64,000 bases of DNA from Flavobacterium nitrogenifigens (GTDB lineage: Bacteria > Bacteroidota > Bacteroidia > Flavobacteriales > Flavobacteriaceae). Positions 1 to 9,241 of the stretch are shown here, one piece after another (position 1 is the stretch's first letter; each line of letters begins with the position of its first letter). The stretch spans positions 49,638-113,637 of the forward strand of contig NZ_QJRI01000166.1 of the NCBI RefSeq assembly GCF_003254565.1, read 5' to 3'. A program made the translations under genes and the position numbers. The notes below the pieces were generated by a model. The model was not told where the DNA came from. It saw only the letters and a list, made by a program, of their open reading frames with translations, and made no database searches.

Positions 1-1
1 A

Positions 2-805
2 ATGGGATTGCATCTAGCTGATGTTGATGCTGCAAAAGCAAAAGCAATGGTGGAGAGTGCTTTTAACTCAGGAGTGATGAGTAAAGAAACTGATACTGCA
101 TTGTTTCAGTATTTTTCTTCAAATGTAGATATGAATCCGCTATACGATAGTTTAGTAAGTGAGAATCAGATCAATATTGCAGAGTTTTTTGTTAATGAGT
201 TAAACGGAAAAGAAGATCCTAGACGTGATTTTTTCTTTAATCCAGAATCAAAAATAAATGGCGAATATAAAGGTGCACCTTATGCACAACAGGTTACTTA
301 CGCCAATTATACTAATACAGGTAAAAGATTAAGAGAAAAAACAAACCCTGGCGTAATATTCGATTATACTGAAACTTGTTTTTTATTGGCCGATGCGGCA
401 AGCCGAGGCTTTAATGTAGGTGCTGATGCTGCAACATATTATGCAAAAGGAATAGAAGCAAGCATGAAATTTTGGGGAGTTGCAAGCGCTGATATTCAAA
501 CTTACTTAGCACGCACTGATGTGGCTTTTGCAACTGCAACAGGAACAGACAAACAGAAAATTGCATACCAACTTTGGATAGCATACTACAATCGTGGTTT
601 TGAAGCGTGGACAGAGTATAGAAGACTAGATTATCCAATACTTGTGGCACCTCCAACAGCTGTGCAAGAAGCTGATGGTAAAGTTCCAGTTAGAAACATT
701 TATTCTACATCTGATAAGACACTGAATGCCGCTAATTATGAAGCAGCTTCAACAGCAATTGGAGGAGATTTAATGACAACAAAGATTTTTTGGGACAAAT
801 TTTAA
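2..805 (+). CDS. SusD/RagB-like outer-membrane lipoprotein, C-terminal part
   Basis: This is the 3' portion of a gene entering from the left edge; the ATG at position 2 is most likely internal. The 267 visible residues resemble the SusD-like_2/SusD-RagB nutrient-binding lipoproteins: an alpha-helical, tetratricopeptide-like protein with the family's C-terminal AYNRGFEAWTEYRR-type segment followed by a proline-rich stretch (YPILVAPP). Such proteins sit on the outer face of the outer membrane and pair with a SusC TonB-dependent channel, normally encoded just upstream, so a SusC gene is expected to the left of the window. The substrate cannot be read from the sequence. Family assignment is by overall pattern; the signal peptide and lipobox lie outside the window. 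Confidence 0.8.
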   Translation: MGLHLADVDAAKAKAMVESAFNSGVMSKETDTALFQYFSSNVDMNPLYDSLVSENQINIAEFFVNELNGKEDPRRDFFFNPESKINGEYKGAPYAQQVTYANYTNTGKRLREKTNPGVIFDYTETCFLLADAASRGFNVGADAATYYAKGIEASMKFWGVASADIQTYLARTDVAFATATGTDKQKIAYQLWIAYYNRGFEAWTEYRRLDYPILVAPPTAVQEADGKVPVRNIYSTSDKTLNAANYEAASTAIGGDLMTTKIFWDKF

Positions 806-834
806 TTTTGAGTTAGTTTAATTTGTTTTTTGAG

Positions 835-866
835 ACCAGCACTTTTAAGTGCTGGTTTTTTATTTT
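835..866 (+). terminator. Intrinsic terminator after the SusD-like gene
   Basis: Perfect 9-bp stem (accagcact / agtgctggt) with a 4-nt loop, followed by a T-rich tract. It begins 30 bp after the stop codon. Confidence 0.85.
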
Positions 867-1034
867 TCCAGTATTTGCAAGGGTCGACTGATATTTATGA
901 TTCATTTTGTAAGGTTTGTTTTTAATATTTTATTATGATTATTTTTTTATTATATGTTTTTTTAAGGTTAAAAATATGATAATTATGTATTATTTCTGAA
1001 TAAAATACTATCAAAAAGATAGAAGCTTGTGCGG

Positions 1035-1042
1035 TAACTTTG
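1035..1042 (+). promoter_or_regulatory. Bacteroidota minus-7 promoter box (TAACTTTG)
   Basis: Exact match to TAnnTTTG, 28 bp before the ATG at 1071. Its position rules out the longer in-frame TTG start at 1044 and supports 1071 as the start of the M43 protease gene. Confidence 0.65.
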
Positions 1043-1070
1043 ATTGTTACTAATTAAAAAACCTAAACAA

Positions 1071-4000
1071 ATGAAATTAAAATTACTAATCTGCTTTCTG
1101 ATTTTCAGTTCATTGAAAGTTAGCGCACAAGGTTTGCCTTGTCGGACAAGCGAAGAAAATGAAAAAGTGTACCGGAATAATCCACACGCACTTCAAGAGA
1201 AAAAGAACTTTGATGTTTTTAGTAAAAATTTTGCAGCACAGCGTAAATCTTCAACGGCAAAAGCGGCTGCAGTTACTTACACAATTCCAGTAGTATTTCA
1301 TATTTATGGTGATGTGCAAGGCGGAAAAACGGTTACATACGAGAAGATTGTAAACCACTTAGCTCAGCTTAATGATGATTTTAATGGACGTAATGCAGAT
1401 TATCAAACTGTTGAATCATTTTTTCAAGCACGCCGCGGAACGCTGAATATTGAATTTAAGCTTGCGAAAAAAGATCCTAATGGTGGTTGTACGACAGGTG
1501 TTGTTTTTCATCCAACTAAAAACGGTTACGGAAACGGTGGAGGCTACGATGACCAGATTGCAGCTGATGCTTGGGACAACACCAAATATATGAATGTCTA
1601 TATACAGAATGATTTGTATAATGATGGCGCTACGAATAATTCAGGTGTGGCTTGGTATCCAAGTTCAGACATGACAGCAAACAATACAGCTCGTGTTGTT
1701 TTTAACGGAGCTTATTTATATGATAACTCCTATAGTAAAGAATTCTCAGCAACGCTTACTCACGAATTCGGGCACTTTCTTAATCTGATTCATACTTTTG
1801 AAGGAGGTTGTACAGGAACTGATGAAGTTGCTGATACTCCTGCGGAAGACGGAAAGCATACTTTAGGATGTACTCCTGGAACAAATTGCAGTGGCGATAA
1901 AGTAAATTTTGAAAATTACATGGGATACAATGGAGCACAAGGGTGCTACAAAATGTATACACAAGGTCAGATTGATAGAATGTTGGCGGCTCTGGAACAC
2001 CCTGCGAGAAAATCGCTGTGGCAAGCACAAAACTTAATTGATACAGGTGTAAATTCTACAGGAAGTACACTTACTGCTTCGGCTGTAGCTTTTAAAGAAG
2101 CGATTGTAAATGACGGTTCTTTTGATACTTCATCCATAATCAAATTAAACGGAACTAAAACTTTTGCGGTTTCTTCTGGAACAATGACAGCAGGAACTCA
2201 TTTTACACATACTTTTCCAGCAGGAATTACACCTGTCCTTACTGTAAACTCCAACAATCAAATTACAGTTACATTAACTGGGAAAGCAACAAATCATGCA
2301 TTAAGCAACAATGCATCGGGTGGAATTAGTTTTTTGCCAGCAGCTTTTGCAGGCGGAACAGCTGATTTATCTTGTACTTCTTTATACTTTAATTTTAAAT
2401 TCTCAGACCCATACGGAATCTTCTTTGTTGACATGCCAGATGTTACGGTTTCGTCAGCATTGACATGGAAATATTTTGAAATCGCAAAAGGAGATGATCG
2501 TGCATTTGGAGGCTGGCGTTATGCAGCGAATGCTTTAAAAATTGAAACGTATGCAAAGAAACTAGTTTGCGAAACGGGTACTAGAAATATTTCATTATTG
2601 AATGCAAACACAGCAGTTGGTCCAACAAGCAATATGACTGCTCCAGGTGCTTATCCAAATCAGTTAGATTTAAGAACAGCGAGTTACACGGCTTGGGATG
2701 GAAAAACTGGTTATGTAGGATTTGATTATTTAATGGATGGTCTTACCTGTTATGGATGGTTTAAAGTAAAAGTAAACGCTGATGGTGATGGATATACAAT
2801 TTTGGAGTATGCTTATAATACAAAACCGAACACTCCAATTTATACAGGAATGACCGATAAAACGGCAACAACTTTATCACCAGAAACATTGTATGAAGCT
2901 GAAGTAAATGATGGAAGTGTAACTTCAACGGCAATAATTGCTTTGAGCACTAATAATGGCACATTTACAAAAAGCAGTGGCACTTTTACAGCAGGAACCG
3001 ATTATACAATTACAGGCGTACCTGCTGGTTTAACTGCAGTTTTAACTCTTGAAAGCAATTCTAAAACGGTACTTTCTTTTACAGGAAAAGCAACTGCACA
3101 CAATACAACAAACGATGCTGTTATTACAGTTACGTTTAAAGATGCTGCCATTACAGGCGGAATATCGACTTTGGATACCGCTACTAAAACAATCAATTTA
3201 AAATTCGATGCGCCTTATGGAGTATTTTATGTAAACAATCCAGATTATACGGCCAATGCAGCATCAACTTGGCAGTATTTTGATATGGGTATTGGAGACA
3301 ATACGGAGTATGGAGCATGGCAATATGCGGCGGCAGCTTTAAAAATAGAAACTTACGGAAAAAGACTGGTTTCTGAAGCGGGAACAAGAAATATATCTTT
3401 CTTATCACAAGGTACTTCTATTGGAGCTTCTAGTAATTTTGCCGCACCTGGAGCATATCCAAATCAATTAGATTTGAGAACAGCTACTTATACAAATTGG
3501 GATAATAAAACAGGATATGTTGGTTTTGAATATACAAGCAGAGGACGTGTTTGCTACGGATGGATGCATGTAAAAGTAGAAGGTGGCGGAGTAGGGTATA
3601 CTGTGTTGGATTATGCTTATAACACCAAACCAAATGAACCAATTTTAGCAGGTGTACAAACAACAAATACAGTATTGGCTCCAACAAATTTAACAGCAAC
3701 GGTGACTAATTTACAAGCTGTGCTTAACTGGACTAATAATGCTACAAATGCTACAAATGTAATTATCGAAAGAGCAGGTTCAGATGATGTTTATGCTGAA
3801 ATTGCGACACTAGCTAACAATGTAGCTACTTATACTAATACAGGTTTAACTGCGGACAGCACTTATAAATATAGAGCTAGAGCAAAATCAGGGGCTGATT
3901 ATTCTGCTTATTCAAATGTGGCTACTGTGACAATTCCTGCGGCTCCATTATGCAGTGCGCAAGGAACAAACGGTTACGAATTTATAAGTTCTGTTGCAGT

Positions 4001-4916
4001 AGGAAGTTTTGTAAATGCATCAGGAAAAGAAACAAACGGTTATGCAGATTATACTTCAAAAGTGATTACTTTAAATCCGAATGCAAATACAAGCGTTACT
4101 TTAACTCCAGGTTTTAGTGGTTCTGCCTACACAGAATATTGGGGAGTTTGGATTGACTACAATAAAAACAATCAGTTTGAAGCATCTGAAAGAGTAATTA
4201 ATAATGTTTCATCAAACGCTGCAGTAATTACAAGTTTTACACCTGCATCATTTACAGGTACTACTAAAATGAGAGTTGTAATGAAGTATAATGCCAATCC
4301 GTCTTCAACTTGTGGAAATCTAGGAGATGGTGAAATCGAAGATTATACGGTTCAAGCAGGAACTTCTGTTCCACCAAATCCTGCAACATTGACAATTCCT
4401 GCTAATCTTGGAAATGCAGGAGTGTATTCATCAGGATTTTATGCTTCTTGGGCAACATCTACAGATGCTGCATCTTATGAAGTGCAATTGAATACTTCAT
4501 CAGGATGGACATCTGCAGGAACTTCTACAACATATTATTTATGGATTCCGAAACAAGGAACTCAAACCGTATATGAATTTAGAGTAAGAGCAATAAATGG
4601 AACGGCTTTTAGCGAATGGAGCGCTTCTCATACAATTGATCTACAATCTGGAAGTGCTGGTTTGCCAGGCATAAATACAAATACTGCAAAAGCATTTACA
4701 ATGTATCCAAACCCAGCTTCAGATGTTGTAAACTTTACTTTTGAAAACATTGATATCAATAAAGTTAAAGTGTCAATTTATAACAGCACAGGTCACTTGG
4801 TAGATACGTTACATAATACAACCGTTTATTCTCTTAAATATTTAAATAAAGGAGTTTATATTGTTGTGGCTACAGATGGAAAATTTGTAGAAAAGAAAAA
4901 ATTATTGGTTGAGTAA
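1071..4916 (+). CDS. Secreted M43 (pappalysin-type) zinc metalloprotease with T9SS sorting domain
   Basis: Predicted 1281-residue secreted multidomain protease. Visible in order: a signal peptide ending near SAQ (about residue 20); an M43 catalytic domain with HEFGHFLNLIH (H231, E232, H235, H241 as zinc ligands and general base) and a Met-turn at NFENYMGY; two related modules of about 260 residues (roughly 334-594 and 602-860) that share segments such as AAxALKIETYxK, GAYPNQLDLRTA and AYNTKPN; a fibronectin type III-like domain (about 870-955); a GEVED-type domain (WGVWIDYNKNNQFE to GDGEIEDY, about 1022-1095); a second FN3-like domain (about 1104-1192); and a C-terminal type A T9SS sorting domain starting at MYPNPASD. 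M43 enzymes cut after export and the CTD implies type IX secretion across the outer membrane. The start at 1071 is chosen by the signal peptide and promoter box. The substrate is unknown. Confidence 0.9.
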   Translation: MKLKLLICFLIFSSLKVSAQGLPCRTSEENEKVYRNNPHALQEKKNFDVFSKNFAAQRKSSTAKAAAVTYTIPVVFHIYGDVQGGKTVTYEKIVNHLAQLNDDFNGRNADYQTVESFFQARRGTLNIEFKLAKKDPNGGCTTGVVFHPTKNGYGNGGGYDDQIAADAWDNTKYMNVYIQNDLYNDGATNNSGVAWYPSSDMTANNTARVVFNGAYLYDNSYSKEFSATLTHEFGHFLNLIHTFEGGCTGTDEVADTPAEDGKHTLGCTPGTNCSGDKVNFENYMGYNGAQGCYKMYTQGQIDRMLAALEHPARKSLWQAQNLIDTGVNSTGSTLTASAVAFKEAIVNDGSFDTSSIIKLNGTKTFAVSSGTMTAGTHFTHTFPAGITPVLTVNSNNQITVTLTGKATNHALSNNASGGISFLPAAFAGGTADLSCTSLYFNFKFSDPYGIFFVDMPDVTVSSALTWKYFEIAKGDDRAFGGWRYAANALKIETYAKKLVCETGTRNISLLNANTAVGPTSNMTAPGAYPNQLDLRTASYTAWDGKTGYVGFDYLMDGLTCYGWFKVKVNADGDGYTILEYAYNTKPNTPIYTGMTDKTATTLSPETLYEAEVNDGSVTSTAIIALSTNNGTFTKSSGTFTAGTDYTITGVPAGLTAVLTLESNSKTVLSFTGKATAHNTTNDAVITVTFKDAAITGGISTLDTATKTINLKFDAPYGVFYVNNPDYTANAASTWQYFDMGIGDNTEYGAWQYAAAALKIETYGKRLVSEAGTRNISFLSQGTSIGASSNFAAPGAYPNQLDLRTATYTNWDNKTGYVGFEYTSRGRVCYGWMHVKVEGGGVGYTVLDYAYNTKPNEPILAGVQTTNTVLAPTNLTATVTNLQAVLNWTNNATNATNVIIERAGSDDVYAEIATLANNVATYTNTGLTADSTYKYRARAKSGADYSAYSNVATVTIPAAPLCSAQGTNGYEFISSVAVGSFVNASGKETNGYADYTSKVITLNPNANTSVTLTPGFSGSAYTEYWGVWIDYNKNNQFEASERVINNVSSNAAVITSFTPASFTGTTKMRVVMKYNANPSSTCGNLGDGEIEDYTVQAGTSVPPNPATLTIPANLGNAGVYSSGFYASWATSTDAASYEVQLNTSSGWTSAGTSTTYYLWIPKQGTQTVYEFRVRAINGTAFSEWSASHTIDLQSGSAGLPGINTNTAKAFTMYPNPASDVVNFTFENIDINKVKVSIYNSTGHLVDTLHNTTVYSLKYLNKGVYIVVATDGKFVEKKKLLVE

Positions 4917-4940
4917 TAAGTTAATTTAGTTAAAAATGAA

Positions 4941-4979
4941 AAAGGGCTGTCTACGAAAATGGGCAGCCTTATTTTTTTT
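4941..4979 (+). terminator. Terminator of the M43 protease gene
   Basis: Stem ggctgtc / gggcagcc (one G-U pair) around a 9-10-nt loop, followed by a run of eight or more T, starting 25 bp after the stop codon. Confidence 0.75.
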
Positions 4980-4984
4980 AATTC

Positions 4985-5320
4985 TATTGACGTAGAAATA
5001 TTTCACTCCTACGGAGCTTTCTCTGGATTCATAAAATTTATTTCTATAAAGATATAGCCCCACTGAGGCTTTTTTATATTTGGAAATTGTATTTTTTCTA
5101 TAAATATTCTACTTCTCCGAAGCATTTAAAATATTAGAAAAAACTTTAGTGGAGTGGATATTTAATAAAAATCAAATTTAAATTTAAACATAGCCAATGG
5201 TTTCAACCATTGGAACACAAAGAGAATCACCAGATGTTAAAAAGCTTCAGAGAAGCATAATATTTATAGAATAAAACATCATTAAAGATCAAAAAGCTCC
5301 AGAGGAGCGACATATATCTA
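4985..5320. repeat. Cluster 1 of short palindromic intergenic repeats
   Basis: This non-coding stretch holds a series of small palindromes: ctcctacggag (5006-5016), agccccactgaggct (5056-5070), cttctccgaag (5112-5122), ccaatggtt/aaccattgg (5194-5213), gcttcagagaagc (5244-5256) and gctccagaggagc (5296-5308). Their flanks are related too, for example ttctataaatatt beside one and aatatttatagaa beside another in the opposite orientation. The same palindromes and flanks recur at 13075-13245, which marks this as a dispersed REP-like family and not a gene remnant. No ORF of note lies within it. Confidence 0.7.
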
Positions 5321-5321
5321 A

Positions 5322-5355
5322 TAAAAAAAGAGCCATCTTAATAGATGGCTCTTTT
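5322..5355 (-). terminator. Bidirectional terminator, probably of the leftward M24 peptidase gene
   Basis: Perfect 10-bp stem (agagccatct / agatggctct) with a 4-nt loop, flanked by A-rich sequence on the left and T-rich on the right, so it can act on both strands. It lies 30 bp beyond the stop codon of the leftward gene. Confidence 0.8.
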
Positions 5356-5384
5356 GAAAATATTAAATCAAAATTATTTAAAGC

Positions 5385-6596
5385 TTATAAACCAAACGGA
5401 TTATCAATGCTCTGCATTGGTTCTGTAAACCATTTTGGACCTTCAGCCGTCATATAAAAATGATCTTCATGGCGAATACCAAATTGACCCGGCATACAGA
5501 TCATAGGCTCATTACTAACTACCATTCCTTCTTTTAAAATAGTTTGATTGCCTCTTACTAAATAAGGATATTCATGAATATCTAAACCTGTTCCATGACC
5601 CACTCGGTGTGGCAATCCTGGAATTTCATAATCTCCGCTTAAACCAGCTTCTGTCAAAACTTTACGAGCGGCATCATCTACAGAACCACATGTTGCTCCA
5701 ATTTGAGCGGCATCAAAAGCTGCTTTTTGAGTTGCTTTTTCAAGATTCCATATTTTTCTGTGCTCGTCACTTGGAGTTCCATATACATAAGTTCTGGTAA
5801 TATCAGATAAATAGCCTTCTAAGCGACATCCTGTATCAATCAAAACAACATCATTATTAACTAAATTTTGAGGAGCAGTAACTCCATGCGGATACTGAGA
5901 ATCTTCTCCGAAAAGAACAATACAGAAATAAGAACCAGATGGAATACCAGCCTTAATATGTGCTCTATGAATGAAATCTACAACTGTACTTACTGGAATG
6001 CCTGGATATAATATACTAGCAGCTGCTTTTTGAACCACCATAGTAATATCTTTCGCTTTTTGAATAATAGCAATTTCATTCGCCGATTTATGCATTCTGC
6101 ACCCTGCTGTTATTGGCTGAGCATTTACAAAACTAAAGTTTGAATTCGCTTTTGAGATCGCGTCAATTAGAAAAAAAGCAGCCGATTCATCCAAGGCAAT
6201 AGTACCATCAGTGATATTTTTACTTTTTAGAATATTGCCAAATAATTCAGAAGGACTCTCGTGTTCTTCCCAAAAGTTTAAATTTCCTTCAATTTTCATG
6301 AAAGTCTTAAAAGTTCCTTCTTCAAATTTTGGAACAATATATTCAACCGTTTCATCTTCAAGAATTATGGCGCCAACCATACGCTCAGACGGATTCCATT
6401 TTGTTCCTGTAAAATAATACAGATTTGTTCCAGCATTTACATAAAGCGCTTTGCAATTTTGTTCTTTCATTAAAGAAACTGCTTTTTTGATACGCTGTTT
6501 GTATTCTAGAAGCGCTATTGGCACGACATCAAGTGTCATGTTTTGTATTTTTCCTAATTCGATATCTATAGTTGATCCGCCAACTCCAATTGCCAT
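5385..6596 (-). CDS. M24 family metallopeptidase (Xaa-Pro aminopeptidase/dipeptidase type)
   Basis: A 403-residue cytosolic-looking protein with the creatinase/aminopeptidase P N-terminal domain (about 25-165) and the pita-bread M24 catalytic domain (about 175-395). The dinuclear metal ligands are all visible: Asp in VLIDTGC, Asp in LSDITRTY, His in PHRVGHGTGLDIHE, Glu in SNEPMI and Glu in GIRHEDHF. The family removes residues next to proline from peptides, so the likely role is peptide turnover; the exact specificity (aminopeptidase or dipeptidase) cannot be decided. There is no signal peptide. The gene stands alone and is divergent from the S37 peptidase gene across a 207-bp gap. Confidence 0.88.
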   Translation of the reverse strand: MAIGVGGSTIDIELGKIQNMTLDVVPIALLEYKQRIKKAVSLMKEQNCKALYVNAGTNLYYFTGTKWNPSERMVGAIILEDETVEYIVPKFEEGTFKTFMKIEGNLNFWEEHESPSELFGNILKSKNITDGTIALDESAAFFLIDAISKANSNFSFVNAQPITAGCRMHKSANEIAIIQKAKDITMVVQKAAASILYPGIPVSTVVDFIHRAHIKAGIPSGSYFCIVLFGEDSQYPHGVTAPQNLVNNDVVLIDTGCRLEGYLSDITRTYVYGTPSDEHRKIWNLEKATQKAAFDAAQIGATCGSVDDAARKVLTEAGLSGDYEIPGLPHRVGHGTGLDIHEYPYLVRGNQTILKEGMVVSNEPMICMPGQFGIRHEDHFYMTAEGPKWFTEPMQSIDNPFGL

Positions 6597-6803
6597 TTTT
6601 TATTTTTTAGGTTAGTATTTAATTATAGTGTAAATTATAAAATTGACGCAAAGTTCAATTTTTCAATAAAATTAAAGGATTATTTTTATTTTGTCCTATG
6701 TTGATGCAAACTAGATAAAATATTACATTTTAAGGGTAATATAATATCAGTTTTTGCTGGATATTGCACTTACTTTTAAAATTTTAAAATAACAAGATTA
6801 AAA

Positions 6804-8084
6804 ATGAATCGAAAATCCTTTATTATTACGCTGTTCTTTCTTTTCCTGAACATTTTTGCAGTTTCTGCACAGGAATCTTCAGCAAATCTACAGCAAAAAT
6901 TGACTGAATTATTCCCAAAAGCTATCATAACGCGAATTGATAATTTAGAAAACTATACCGAATCGTATCAAATAATTTTAGACGAGCCTCTAGATCACAA
7001 ACACCCAGAAAAAGGAACTTTTCAGCATTATATTTATCTGTCGCATTTAGGTTATGACAGACCAACCGTAATTGAGACTCATGGTTACAATACAGAAAAT
7101 ATAAAAAGTGAAGTCAGCAGTTTGCTACAGGCCAATCAGGTTGCGGTTGAATATCGTTTTTACGGAAAATCAAGACCAAACCCGATTCAATGGGAATATC
7201 TGACCAATGATCAGGCGATTGAAGATTATCATAACATTGTTACTAAACTGAAAAAAATATATTCAGGAAAATGGATTTCAACAGGAATCAGCAAAGGAGG
7301 AGAAACATCCCTAATTTATAAATTAATCTATCCAAACGATATTGATGTGGCAATGCCGTATGTTGCTCCGTTAATTAATACTTGCGAAGATCCGAGAACT
7401 ATAACTCACACCAGAACAGTTGGAACGGAAGAATGCAGAGCAAAAATAACAGCTTTCCAAAGAGCTGTTCTGCAAAATAGAGAAGCTGTCTTAGAGGTTT
7501 TTAAAGAGTATTCAGCTGAGAAAAAGATGCAATTTACAGAAGTTCCATTCGCGGAAGCATTGGAATATGCTGTTTTAGAATTTCCTTTTTCGTTTTGGCA
7601 ATGGGGAGGAAAATGCGATGAAATTCCGCCAGTAAACGCCTCTGCAAAAGAGCTTTTCGATTATTTGAATAAAATTGTTGGAGTAGGAACTTACAATGAT
7701 AAAATGTCGTTTGTGTATTTGCCTTCTTATTACCAGCATTTAAGCGAATTGGGGTATTATGGTTTTGATCTTGAACCGGTTGCCGATTTGTTGACTATTG
7801 TAAAAAGCAGTTCTAATGCGCGATTTGCGCCTAAAGATGTTGTGATAAAATATAATCCAAAATACATTAAAAAAGTGCGCAAATATGTTGAGAATAAAGG
7901 AGATAAAATTTTATATATCTACGGAGGTTATGATACTTGGTTCTCATGTTCTCCAACACCAAAGTCAAGTGTTGATGCACTAAAAATGGTACTTCCGCAA
8001 GGAAGCCATTCAACCAGAGTAAAACATTTTTCTGCGGAAGACCAGAAATTGATTATGGACACATTGAAAAAGTGGCTTAATTAA
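6804..8084 (+). CDS. S37 family serine peptidase (PS-10 / tripeptidyl aminopeptidase type)
   Basis: A 426-residue exported protein with a signal peptide (MNRKSFIITLFFLFLNIFAV, cleaved near SAQ) and an alpha/beta-hydrolase fold. The nucleophile elbow GISKGG gives the catalytic Ser. The likely acid lies in YGGYDTWF and the likely His in GSHSTRVKHF near the C-terminus. N-terminal strand segments such as FQHYIYLSHLGYDRPTV and a YRFYGKSRP motif fit the S37 family of Xaa-Xaa-Pro tripeptidyl peptidases. In this context it would release N-terminal tripeptides in the periplasm, complementing the M24 peptidase next door. The start is the only ATG before the signal sequence. Confidence 0.85.
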   Translation: MNRKSFIITLFFLFLNIFAVSAQESSANLQQKLTELFPKAIITRIDNLENYTESYQIILDEPLDHKHPEKGTFQHYIYLSHLGYDRPTVIETHGYNTENIKSEVSSLLQANQVAVEYRFYGKSRPNPIQWEYLTNDQAIEDYHNIVTKLKKIYSGKWISTGISKGGETSLIYKLIYPNDIDVAMPYVAPLINTCEDPRTITHTRTVGTEECRAKITAFQRAVLQNREAVLEVFKEYSAEKKMQFTEVPFAEALEYAVLEFPFSFWQWGGKCDEIPPVNASAKELFDYLNKIVGVGTYNDKMSFVYLPSYYQHLSELGYYGFDLEPVADLLTIVKSSSNARFAPKDVVIKYNPKYIKKVRKYVENKGDKILYIYGGYDTWFSCSPTPKSSVDALKMVLPQGSHSTRVKHFSAEDQKLIMDTLKKWLN

Positions 8085-8133
8085 AAAAAAGCAACAGATA
8101 AAATATTATATTACTAATTGCGTTTATGTTTCT

Positions 8134-8181
8134 AATAATTTTTGTCAAGTGAAATTTTACTTGGCAGAAATTATTTTTTTG
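8134..8181 (+). terminator. Long-stem terminator after the S37 peptidase gene
   Basis: A 17-bp stem (8134-8150 with 8159-8175, two G-U pairs, otherwise complete) with an 8-nt loop, followed by a run of seven T. The remaining sequence of this 337-bp gap (8182-8355) shows nothing else that can be named. Confidence 0.7.
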
Positions 8182-8355
8182 ATTTATTGATGAGAAAAAA
8201 AAGTCCGTAGCTAAAAACGGATAATATTAACAGAGGATGTAGCATTTCAACATTAAATCAGGTATTTTAATCGATTATTAACAGATAATATTGTTGTTTT
8301 CAGATATTTATAATATCTTTAACTTATGATATGGGAATTGTATAACATTTGTGTA

Positions 8356-8363
8356 TAATTTTG
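8356..8363 (+). promoter_or_regulatory. Minus-7 promoter box (TAATTTTG)
   Basis: Exact TAnnTTTG match 58 bp upstream of the ATG at 8422; likely promoter of the L,D-transpeptidase-like gene. No convincing minus-33 TTTG at the expected spacing. Confidence 0.5.
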
Positions 8364-8421
8364 CAACAGAAAATTATCAATGATCCCAAGTCATAACTAT
8401 TAACTTAACATTTTGCCGGAT

Positions 8422-9024
8422 ATGAGAGTATTTTTATTGGCACTGCTTTTTTCCTTAAGTTCATTTACTTCATTAAGTATGAGGGACGAGGATGAAATTT
8501 TAGACGAAGTCGAATTCGCAAGACTCACTGAGCATGTGAATGAGATTAAGGCTTTTACGGCGTCAAATCACAAGTATAGCAACAAAATTGCTTTTCTTGT
8601 TGATATGAAAATTAAATCAGGAAGAAATCGTTTTTTTGTTTACGATCTAGAAAATAATCAAATTCTTGATCAAGGTTTGGTTGCACATGGAAAAGGATCT
8701 GAAACTGGAATAAAAGGCGACATTTTACAATTTAGTAATGCTCCAGAATCTAACTGCACTGCACTAGGAAGATATTCTGTAGAAAAACCATATAAAGGTA
8801 TATTCGGAAAAGCTTTCAGACTTGCTGGATTGGACGAAACGAATAATAATGCTATGAAACGTGCTATCGTATTGCATTCTTACAAAGAGGTTCCATCTGA
8901 TGAAAAAGAATACTACATCATCAATAGCCACGGCTGTCCGATGGTTAGTCAAGAATTTTTAGGTAGACTTTCAAAATATATAGAAAGTACAAACTCTAAA
9001 ATCTTATTATCTGTTTATTATTAA
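8422..9024 (+). CDS. Murein L,D-transpeptidase catalytic domain family protein (YkuD_2 type)
   Basis: A 200-residue exported protein. The signal peptide is MRVFLLALLFSLSSFTSL; the ATG at 8422 is preferred over the TTG at 8413. The rest is one YkuD_2-like domain: a conserved Asn/Phe-rich beta segment (NRFFVYDLEN), HGKGSETG, and the catalytic block IVLHSYK to INSHGCPMVS, in which His and Cys172 (SHGC) would form the active site. The family acts on peptidoglycan stem peptides, usually forming or modifying 3-3 cross-links. It is a single-gene unit with its own promoter and terminator. Whether it is a transpeptidase or a carboxypeptidase cannot be told. Confidence 0.85.
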   Translation: MRVFLLALLFSLSSFTSLSMRDEDEILDEVEFARLTEHVNEIKAFTASNHKYSNKIAFLVDMKIKSGRNRFFVYDLENNQILDQGLVAHGKGSETGIKGDILQFSNAPESNCTALGRYSVEKPYKGIFGKAFRLAGLDETNNNAMKRAIVLHSYKEVPSDEKEYYIINSHGCPMVSQEFLGRLSKYIESTNSKILLSVYY

Positions 9025-9048
9025 ATAGTAAGACCAAAATATAAATGT

Positions 9049-9077
9049 AAAAAGAGAACTTAGGTTCTCTTTTTTTG
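9049..9077 (+). terminator. Intrinsic terminator
   Basis: Perfect 9-bp stem (aaagagaac / gttctcttt), 4-nt loop, T-tract; 25 bp after the L,D-transpeptidase-like stop codon. Confidence 0.85.
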
Positions 9078-9241
9078 TATTAATAAATTAGATTTTCATT
9101 TTTTGCTATATCTCAAAATCATGACCGTTTTCTATAAATGCTCTTATTAGCAATAAATTAGGATAAACTTAACTTGTGTGATAAAACTTATAAAAGATAC
9201 AAGTTGTAAATTAGTAGAATAGTAATTTAAAAGTTTATTTT

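Noticed and set aside
1044..1070. TTG start nine codons upstream in the M43 gene
   Set aside because: It begins two bases after the minus-7 box, before any plausible transcription start, and precedes the real signal peptide.
9171..9205. Operator in front of the alcohol dehydrogenase gene
   Set aside because: A 7-bp inverted repeat with a 21-bp spacer in AT-rich DNA is expected by chance; no related site elsewhere in the window.
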